Below are positions 55,311 to 64,000 of a stretch of DNA of 64,000 bases, in pieces. Under the pieces are notes generated by a model, which searched no databases, was not told the origin of the DNA, and saw nothing but the letters and a program-made list of their open reading frames with translations. The stretch is from Echinococcus granulosus. Its lineage: Eukaryota > Platyhelminthes > Cestoda > Cyclophyllidea > Taeniidae. Made by a program: the position numbers and the translations under genes. Position 1 is the first letter of the stretch; every line of letters starts with the position of its first letter. The stretch covers positions 191,844 to 255,843 of the forward strand of contig NW_020170450.1 of the NCBI RefSeq assembly GCF_000524195.1. The letters run 5' to 3'.

Positions 55311-56502
55311 ATTTGCATTGAGGAAATCTAGCGACGACTTTGTTACAAGACTAGAGGCCACTGTGCGCTTCCCATCAAAATTGGGTATATTTGAAGTGTA
55401 TGTATTACAACTACAGGCACGGCTCAGAAATCATGTAGCCGAGCAAAGGTGTAGATCTTGGCATCTTAAGTGCGTGTGAAACTAAATGCAGTGTTTATTA
55501 CTTATCAATGTTTCGTGATATAGGGATGGATCAAATACCAACCCAGTTTGGGGATTTAAATACAACATACAAAGGCTTCCAAGTACAGTAAAGGATTTCA
55601 ATAAATTCCAGTAGTCCACAAAACTCTTTCGAAACATCTATTATTTGGTAGCATAAGGGACTTAAAATTGCCAGACACCTTGTTTGTTTCTAAATTTGAC
55701 TATGCTGGCGCTTAGGCCTACGGAGGTTGCGCTTCCCCCGAACAGCAGGGCATTCAAGCCACGATAGTCGCTGTCCCACTTGAACTGTGTCAATAGTATA
55801 TTCTGTGATATTGCCGATGCTTCCCACCTCTGTATGAAGAGATTTGGGTATCCCAGAGTCTTGCTTTTAATTAATCAAGAATTGCTTTTGTCTCCTACAA
55901 TCGTTATATATATAATTAGTATTTGCGGCACATTATAACTTAATGTGAAGTCTAGAACACTAAAACCCAATACTTTATTAAGATATTAATAGAATGCACT
56001 TTCTTAATTAGCCTTTTTTGGCATCGGGGTCAAAGCACATACAAACTGTTTGTCAAAAGTCAATATTTTCAGCACAAATAATCGTTACCGTACTCCGTTT
56101 TTGCGTTAGGTGACGATATTTGTAGTCTCACAATATTTTCGTCTTACCTTTCCATCATGTCTAATTTTTAAACATCTGTTATTCTGCATTTTTGCACTTT
56201 TGCAATGGCAATTTTAAACTGTGTTTGTTCGAGCTAGATGTTTCATGCAAGCATACTTTAGGTCGCAGGTGGTAATTTAGGTGGTTTGACGCGCCACCTG
56301 TGATTTTGTACCCAATGACAACCCTGGTTGAAGCACTCCAACGCAAGTTCAAAGCTCTGGTTTCTGACGAAATCACACCAGAATGTAAACTGAAATTGAC
56401 TCCACGCGCAGGTGCTTCTGCGGATTTTTTGTGCAACAATGTGAATAACATTTTTACAATATAATCCCCACTGCTTACTTTATTTTAAATGAAACCTTAC
56501 AG

Positions 56503-59500
56503 GTGGAGCTCCTTCAATTTGCACACGCGAAATTGCATTGGATCATCTGGAAATCACCAGTATAGGCGATCCTAAGGAGATGATCCATATTTTTGACAAC
56601 GTTCGAGAGTTGGATATATCGACCAATCGTATTCGTTTCTGGTCAGATGCAAGTCGCTTCGATTATTTTCTTCATTTCCCTTCAGGTCTTTGCTCTTTTG
56701 GAGTGTTCCTCAAATCTTCAATCACTTAATTTAAGCTACAATCCTTTGCAATTTTCCACACTCTTCTGCGAAACCGGAGAAATTGATGAAGTAACAGTCC
56801 GGAAAGCCGAATTCCCTACGCCTTCCTCTTCATTTCCTTCAGATATTGCTATCAACTCCCAACACAGCAATTCTGACAACGTTGGCATCAATTTACTTGA
56901 TGAAATTTCCTTCTGTGAGGAGGAGAGAAATGATTTGGTAGTGCGTTCCTGTTTTTTCCCTTCTACTGTAGGCTCTTTTCCCTCCCATGTCCAATTTACA
57001 TCGCTATTTCGTTTTAGGCACATGATAAACAAATCCTCGAAGCGCCGGACTTATCCACATCCTGCCTTTCATACCACTTGAACACACTCTTACTAAATTC
57101 TACACGAGTTCCCTGGAAAAGAGTCCTTCTTCTGTTGAATTACCTTCCCAAGTACGTCTTTTGCCTGTTTTTTTACAGATTAATATGAAGTTTTTTGCTT
57201 TTGGTAAGATTGCTGTCATAGCTTACTTTATTTTGATGCGATATTCAGAGGGTACTGTTTCATTGCGCCAAAAGGCGTAGTAATAGAATGGAAGTTGATA
57301 TTTTTTGTGGTTTCAAAAATCACTACGATAAATGCTGTCGTGGAAGACGTTCCTTAAAACTCCTTGCCTTGTGACCTGTTATTAAATCCCTATAACAATA
57401 CGAACCCTAGTTAAACGTGCAGTTGAATAGTTTTGGGCGTCTAGGTTCACCTACCGATGAATAAAATGGACTTTTATTATTGTTTGAGATGAAAAATTTC
57501 GAAGTTATTTTAGTGCAAACTTGTAAACCCAGCTACTACAGGAGTAGTGCAGCCCCTTTTACTTCATTTGTAAAGAGATTAAAGTGTTTGGGGGGTGAGT
57601 GGGAGGGGTAGAACCTTATCTACATTACCAAAACCCATGTGGATGAATTGGCGCTCTCTGCACGTAAACACACCATCCGTCAGCCAGTTATTCATATGGG
57701 AAGTGGCAGTGTCTTGTCCACCCCTCAATTAGCCTGAGAGACTAAGTTAGAAGCGGTGAGGGGAAGGGTTGAGGCTTTGAACTAATTATCTCAATTCCTA
57801 CGCCTTTTCTTTCTCTTCCTTTCCACATGAATTGCTTAGTCCCGCCCTTTTCGCCTTACGTGACGATGTTTTTTTAAATCGTGTAACGCTTATGAGCGGA
57901 AAGGAAGTCATCCAAGGCGGCCTCGGCTATTCATCAATGAGGTGGGGGAAAAATATGTGCATCCGTGTTTTCTCCTATTCATGCGTAACCTTGGTGGACA
58001 GCTGATCAACCAGTTGCTTACAGCTTTGTTCTCATGCTGCCTAACCCTACGAGTCACCTCTGAATGTAGAGAGGGGTTTATTGTTTCGGTACAGATGAGC
58101 TGTGTGATGGTGACTTGTGAGCCCGCGTTGTTAAGTACATCATTGAAACAAATGCTGTTTCACTGACGACTTCTGAGTCTTCTGCTCCCCGTAGTCACTT
58201 CGCTTACGTTACGCCCAGCCAATAGGCTTCCTGTGTGAGGCAAACAGCACTGAGAAGAAGGTTGGATGACAGTCCTCAGTGCTTCTTGTCTTAAAGAAGC
58301 ATAAAGAGGGCCATATTTGAGAGCACGGCATTAGGTTAGCTTACCAAAGCCTGATATCACTTCCGTAGACTTACCATTGTGCGTTCACAAACTTGGTTCC
58401 TTACGATAAAGGAAGTTTCCTCCTTTTTGAGCTCAACACTCGGCGTTTGTCGTAATTACCCCTCTTAAATGGACGATTATCATTTGTTGATTGTCTACCC
58501 CAATGGGTTCACGACCTTGATCTTGTGAATTGAAATGGGAGACTTCAATGGCTCTTTAGTTCTTAGAGCTGGGCAATGGTATCCATGCACCCTTTTTTGC
58601 CTCAAAGTAGCTTCATAAAGTGAAGATTCTGATTTCACTCTTCCTTTCTAATTCACCCTCATTATAGTACTCCCAGGCTGCTTAATAATGTACGGTTTAC
58701 CACACAGATATCGTGCTTCTTTCTTAGAGGAGGTTTTCGGTTTTAGGTATTAAGTTCTTTCCTGTAGAACTTAAGACTGAAGTGGCTACCAAAAATTGAC
58801 ATGGCCTAGCTAACCCTTCTATTGTGAGTTCCCGCAGTTTCAGACCTGTTTCGTGGATATTTGACTAAGTTGGATTACTACCGCCTCCGACATCGTGCGG
58901 TGTTTTTTTTCTGAAGAATATGGGAGCTCCAGAGGCCCCAGAAGAGTCCGTAAACAAAGTTGCTGTGATCCTGAACTACATATATTTTTATTCACCGTCT
59001 CCCCCCTCTCCCGTTTCCCTCATTTCTAGTCAGAACGTAAATTTTCTACTGGTGACGGCCTTGAACCCACGATTTTTGTTGTTTTTGTTGTTGTTTATTT
59101 CCACTTTTTTCTAAGTCGTCAAGTGTACTTCAACTCGGTTTGAACTTTTTCCGTGTACGTCTATTCCCACGGTAAGGAGGGGGGAGGAGGGAGGTGAAGG
59201 AAGACCCTTTAAGGACATGGTTATGTTTGGATACTGCATCGGTATCGGAAAAAGGCACGTCTTACGAATAGTATATACTATTTCTTTAGTAGATATACTT
59301 TCATGAACTTACCTTAAATTGGTCTGGTTTATGAAATCGGTAATAAATACTGTTTGCAATGTCAGCGTTGTCAAGGTGTCGCTGAATTCCGCGTGAGTAG
59401 CATTGTCCACCTATCCATTGGTAGTGAATTAATAGCCAGCCAACGGGTAGGAGGCGAGTTGGTCACCTTTCTCGTCTAATCGGTGAAATCACTTGATATT

Positions 59501-62500
59501 GTAACCCAAGAAGCAAAACCTATTAGTGCGCGATTTGGCGGAATGTCTTCTGCGTAGGTCTCAGAATGAGAAGCCACCCAGTCTGGGCAATGGTTTGCGG
59601 CTAAATGGTGTTCTGTGGAGAGTTCCTGTCCCCTTTCAACCGTTCTTCACACAATTATTTCCCTTGAGGAATAAGTTAGCCTCATTTTGGCTACATTCAG
59701 GTTCTACCTCCCCTCCTCCTCCTCCTCTTTGACTCCTTGTTGTCTCAGTGCTGCCAAACTGCTTATCTAGGTTATTCTTCCCCCCTCCCCATATCGGCGG
59801 ACATTGTACATTCGTGTTTCATTTGCCTTTAAATGCATTCATATCCAGTACCTCTTCGTTGCCGGATATAATGCGGAAGTGGTGAGTAGAGCATTTGTAA
59901 AACTCTTGATGTTATTTTCCCATTTGGATGTTCGATCACTTACTGAAGAGGTTCCCCTTCTGTCATATCTCTAGGCGGCGAAATCGAAGTTGATGTTGTC
60001 CCTTTGGAGTAGATTAGGTCACTACTGTCACCAATGTGGCCCTCGAACAGCCATAAAAGGAAGGTGTCTTGAAGTCGCTTTAGTACGGGGGATAGGCAGA
60101 AGGGCTGGGCGACATTTGCGAGATGTACATTGGTTCGGCTTCAGTAGCTCAAACCCACTCTATCATCTTTTGCTGCTGACAGCTAAATAAGCAACGTTGC
60201 TCAAGCAGCATATCCTCTTCGTTAGGTGTTTTCCCCAATATTGCAGCAGTTCATTACCCCAGCTAACTTATTTACCTACTATTGTTTAATTAAGTAGTAT
60301 CCTCGGTATGTCAAATAAGCATCATCGTCAATGTCAAAAGTGTTTAAAGACCTAATCTTCATCATAACCTACTACTACCTAAATAAGTGGTATAGTTGAT
60401 GGAGCATCAAGGGAACTGCCAATTCTATCATCCACATTTTACCTCCTTGCAAAGCCTGACAACCTTGCACGCAGCTCTCAATGACTACTCCTGCTGCTGC
60501 GCTCGTGACACCCAATCCAAGTCTCTCGCCTGTTTCCCTCAACTACTGCATCTCTACTTCTCGGAAAACCGTCTAGACTCTTGGTCTGACGTTTGCTGTC
60601 TTGGTGGGCACTTTCCACGACTTCAGCATCTCGTGCTTCTACGGAATCCCCTGCAGGTAGTTCCACCATTGTTGGAGGGGAAGGAGGAGACGCCCTTTGC
60701 GTGTCTAGAGGACTTGAATCTCATGGAGACAAGGCTTGATGCGTGGGAGAGTGTAGATGCACTGACTCAGTGGTTCCCAGCGTTGAAGTCTTTGCGATTA
60801 GGGAAGGATATACCTCTACTCCAGGTGGGTAATAGGGTTTCACTGATATATTTTCAATTTCTTTGATTCATCCATTCATTCAAACCTCCATTCATCGATC
60901 CCAGATCCACCTGCTCTTTTTTCCTTCATCTCTGATCCACCACTTTAATTAATCATTTCGTACTTCACTTTGAACTAAATTTTCCTGGAAGAAGCTAGCG
61001 ACCCAGGTCCCGAGTTCTGTCTAAAAGTAGAAAATTCTACACCCTTAGCCTCTCCGATCCCTTCTTCGATTTCCCAACTGTCTGGTCTACTCCGTAAGTG
61101 ATTGGCTAATGTTGAGGAAAGATACTAAATACCTAGAGCTTAGAATATGGAGGGTGCAGTTGATATTTTGTAAATCTTTTTTTTTCTATTTAACCGATAA
61201 TATATCTATTCTGTACAGTTCTTGTGTCCGATTAGTTAAAAACCATCCAATAGAAAAAATAATTTGGAATAAAATCACAATTATTAGGTGGGTTGCGGAA
61301 ACACTTCAGGTTTCACTGTTTTTTTTTTTGCCTCCTTCTATAAGTAACAAACTTTTTACCTTGGAAACCGCCACCGATTTCGCTGGCATGCCTAAATTAA
61401 TGTCACGATTTCTCTTCGTCTAGTCGCTTTCAAATTAACCAATCAAATGCTTTCCCGATGGCACATCAACTTTTAGCAGCTGTCATACTTTGAGGTTTGC
61501 TATCACCGCGCTTTTTGTGCGCAAATTAACTCAAAAGTCATTTGAAACTCTTTCTGGACGTCTGTGAATCCGCCACTATTCACGATCGCAAATTTCTATG
61601 CACTTTGAGTACTTCATGCTACCAACCAATGGGTTATGGTGGCGCCTCACTTTTTTTTCCTTTTTTTCAAGGGCTGTGATGCGCAGATCTTCCGCTGCGA
61701 TGTAATCTCACGAATTCCCACGCTCACCTCCTACAACATCACACCCATTACCGAGGATGAAAGGGAGCGGGCAGAGCGCGATTTTGTCCGCCGATTTGGC
61801 CAAATGGACGAGGGACAGCGACCGAAAAGGTCAGTCTTGCGTGAGATTGTTCCATTACTTACGTACTTCACTGTTCTGTTGGATTGGACCTGGTTCTTGG
61901 CTTGAAGAGAAGACTGAATGTACGAATGGATGGATAGATTGGTGGGTGAATGAATGGATGGTTAGTTGATTTAAAAAACGCACCGACGAATGAAAGCATG
62001 AGTAATTTGACAGGTGAATGGATGACCTAGTTAATGGAATGATCATTTGAATGGATGAAGGGGTACTAGACCTCTACGAGGTTATTTGAATCACGGAGAT
62101 CGTGGTGCAGCAGCTCTTGCACAACTTTATTCGTCTATTCAGCAAGATAAATTCAGTTGATTGAGGGATGTGCGGTTGGGATGCATTGATGAGTAGTTTG
62201 ACATGAGAGATAACTTAGGTGTTAGATTTTTTGTCAAAAGGAAAAGTAGTTGGACGAGTGTTTGTTGAACCAAGTGGGCTCTTGATTGGGTGATTGAATG
62301 CTTTGATGGATAAAAGAATGACTAAAAAGCTGGATAAATGGAGGATCTGTTTTAATAGTTGTCACTTACTTTTTTTGCGTCGTCTGTTGAATGTTTGTAT
62401 GAAGGAATGGGTGGAAGTGAGGAGGGCGGATGGCTTGGTAATGACGATGGAGTTTTAGATCCGATTGCTGTAATACCTTTTAGATTCTGGGAGTTGAAGA

Positions 62501-62928
62501 GTCTTCACGGCTACGTCGCTCCTCTCGTTTCTGTGAACCTTTCTCCCAAAAGGAAGGTTCGGCTGCGCATTCAACTCGATGATCAGGAAGTGGGTTTCGT
62601 GCTTTTTTATTTCTCTATCCGATCTATCCTTTCAACGTGGGTACATTTTTCCACTCCAAAGCTCTTAAATATCCGCTCACGGAGCGTATATTCGTCCTTC
62701 CAGAAGTGGCACTCCTGTTGCCTGCGCCAGTCAATCGCGCGCCTTCGTCACGAGGTGTGCAGCCTCTTTGGCCTCTCGGCTCAGGAGGCTAGGGCGACTC
62801 GACTGGTCTACTTCGATGCGGGTATCGTGGCGGCTCAGGGACCCGAGGAAATGCGACACCTTGCACGTCTCCTCTACACTTACCATCCCAACGAGGGAGA
62901 CACCCTCTTAATCACACGACGTTCATGA
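56503..62928 (+). CDS. TBCEL: Tubulin-folding cofactor E-like protein, 5' end missing
   Basis: TBCEL destabilises tubulin heterodimers; it resembles TBCE but lacks the CAP-Gly domain. Seven exons recognised: 56503-56648, 56686-56937, 57018-57151, 60455-60824, 61672-61829, 62484-62589 and 62704-62928; about 463 codons in consistent phase. The leucine-rich repeats show VRELDISTNRIRFWSD, LQSLNLSYNPLQF, LLLNSTRVPWK, LHAALNDYS, LLHLYFSENRLDSWSDV and LVLLRNPLQVVP, then LEDLNLMETRLDAWESVDAL. The post-LRR region has ERERAERDFVRRF. The C-terminal ubiquitin-like domain ends YFDAG...GPEEMRHLARLLY and GDTLLI, matching TBCEL rather than TBCE. Intron 1 is 37 nt and GC-AG (GAT|GCAAGT). The first listed exon starts in phase 1, so at least one upstream exon with the start codon is missing. 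Exon 2 carries a long Ser/Asn-rich insert between repeats that is absent from human. Confidence 0.85.
57152..60454 (+). other. TBCEL intron 3 (3.3 kb)
   Basis: A large intron with no recognised exon. A G/A-rich run lies near 59165-59205. A plus-strand open frame from 58920 has low-complexity Ser/Pro content and is rejected as a gene. Confidence 0.5.
61918..62065. repeat. Degenerate TGAATGGA-type repeat in TBCEL intron 5
   Basis: Repeated GAATGGATGG, GGTGGGTGAATGAATGG and GTGAATGGATGA units, spaced imperfectly. It is the same motif class as the TMED intron 3 repeat at 51525-51566. Confidence 0.65.
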
Positions 62929-64000
62929 CTTGGCGCGACTCAAGATGACCTGGCCTGAACCGAACGCATTTACACTGACCTGAATGTGATTTGATTAGAT
63001 GATTATGGTTTTGTGTACGAGCAAGCGAATAGAATCGGAATTTGCTGCCTCTCATTAATTCTGCTTTCTTCCAGAATCATTCATCTTATTACGCTCTCAC
63101 CAGCTTGACAAACAGTAAGACGCGATCGCCTCACCGATGCGTTACCTATTATAGACCCCTTGTTTTCTGGCTGCATTGGGTCGTTTTGTTCCCACATGTC
63201 AAGTGTACAGTCAATCATCCCACCAGCCAATTTGAGAACGTGCAGCTAATTAAAATTGTTTTGACTGTTACAAATGCTTTGTTATCATTATTTCTTTCAG
63301 CGCAAAAATGCACTAGACACGACAGCTTCAATTTGGCAATGTAAAACAATCCTCAAGGTAAAACCGACACACTGATCTTGAAGCAGCCGGTGTGGACACC
63401 GCCCCGGATTTTCTAATACGCGAATCAAGTAAAACAGAAATCCTGCACTTGTAACAATCCCTTAAAGAAATATTTTTGTGGCTTTCATTTCGTAAAATGC
63501 AGAACCATTTCTGCGCCCAAAGGCCGCGCTGCTTGACATGACAGACCGAAATTTGAAAAAAAAAAACAAATTCTGTTTAAAAGAGGTGGATTCGTTCATT
63601 CGTACATCGGAATTTGGCATTCCGCAATTTTCGGAATTTAAATTGACTTATAAGAGTATACAGTAGCTGAAAATTGCGTGCTCTCGTGTAGTACTAATAT
63701 GAGGTTTGGCTTTTTATTGATGGAAATTTGCGGAAAATAGTTTAATTCAAATTGTGTTAAGACCAAAACTGGGTTTCGATGCAGACTTAAATGTACTGGC
63801 TTACAGAAAGGCTCTCCGGGCGTTTGCTATGGCTAATGGAATACCAGTGCTTTTGTAATACCCACCGTTCCTTTTAGAGAGGAGCAAGCATACGAGTCGA
63901 ACCTCGTGACTGAGGTGTCGACATCCTGCAACCCGGAGAATGATTTCGTGTCCACACCCACCTAAACTTGTACTTGCTTTCCCCATTTACTTATCCTAAT
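62929..64000. other. Region downstream of TBCEL
   Basis: No gene recognised. No clear AATAAA close to the TBCEL stop was found. It holds R1 copy 2 near the end of the window. Confidence 0.5.
63870..63913 (-). repeat. B-box-bearing dispersed repeat R1, copy 2
   Basis: The minus strand reads CAGTCACGAGGTTCGACTCG then TATGCTTGCTCCTCTCTAAA. It matches R1 copy 1 block by block. GGTTCGACTC resembles a Pol III B box. Possible tRNA-derived SINE. Confidence 0.4.

Larger units (their letters stand above)
53727..56502. other. Divergent region TMED / TBCEL, includes missing TBCEL 5' end
   Basis: Promoters for both genes and the first coding exon(s) of the TBCEL-like gene should lie here. I could not identify that exon. 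It contains R2 copy 3 (55024-55070) and a short (TTTGA)n run at 55291-55310. Confidence 0.45.

Noticed and set aside
58920..59114. Plus-strand frame MGAPEAPEESVNKVAV...
   Set aside because: Lies in TBCEL intron 3, becomes Ser/Pro and then Phe/Leu low-complexity, and has no recognisable domain.

Overview
The window looks like nuclear DNA of a flatworm, most likely a parasitic one such as a tapeworm. I infer this from gene architecture. Introns range from 29-60 nt to several kb. One gene pair and its neighbour are packed as a tight tandem cluster (MRPL53, PRMT3-like, COG7). COG7 has no AUG of its own before its conserved N-terminus, but has a splice acceptor that would place a spliced-leader AUG in frame, and flatworm spliced leaders are known to end in AUG. 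The exact species cannot be read from the window. A run of 100 N at 26352-26451 is a standard-size assembly gap.

Layout. Positions 1-21189 hold almost no recognisable coding sequence, only one isolated good exon on the minus strand (3307-3582). From 21190 come IFT74 (plus, 7 exons, ends 25017) and, convergent to it, ICA1 (minus, 11 exons, 32965 down to 26943). Divergent from ICA1 is a short TPX2-repeat protein (plus, 34726-35946). Then follows the compact cluster MRPL53 (37435-37893), PRMT3-like (37993-39625) and COG7 (39744-45249), with intergenic gaps of about 100 nt. A small Ly6/three-finger GPI-anchor-type protein (46280-47814) comes next, then a p24/TMED cargo receptor on minus (53699 down to 50894), and divergently a TBCEL-like tubulin cofactor (plus, 56503-62928, 5' end not found).

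Biology. Several genes serve the microtubule and cilium system (IFT74, TPX2-like, TBCEL) or the early secretory pathway and Golgi (COG7, TMED, ICA1). I see no evidence that the clustering is functional beyond the MRPL53-PRMT3-COG7 unit. The most notable points are: (1) a PRMT3 whose zinc finger is intact while its SAM-binding motif I, post-I acidic residue, double-E loop and THW loop are all degenerate, which predicts a pseudo-methyltransferase; (2) a three-gene putative operon; (3) COG7 translation apparently depending on a trans-spliced AUG; (4) three GC-AG introns among about 47 inferred introns. Exon boundaries were inferred by eye from homology, phase and GT/GC-AG sites, without transcript data.
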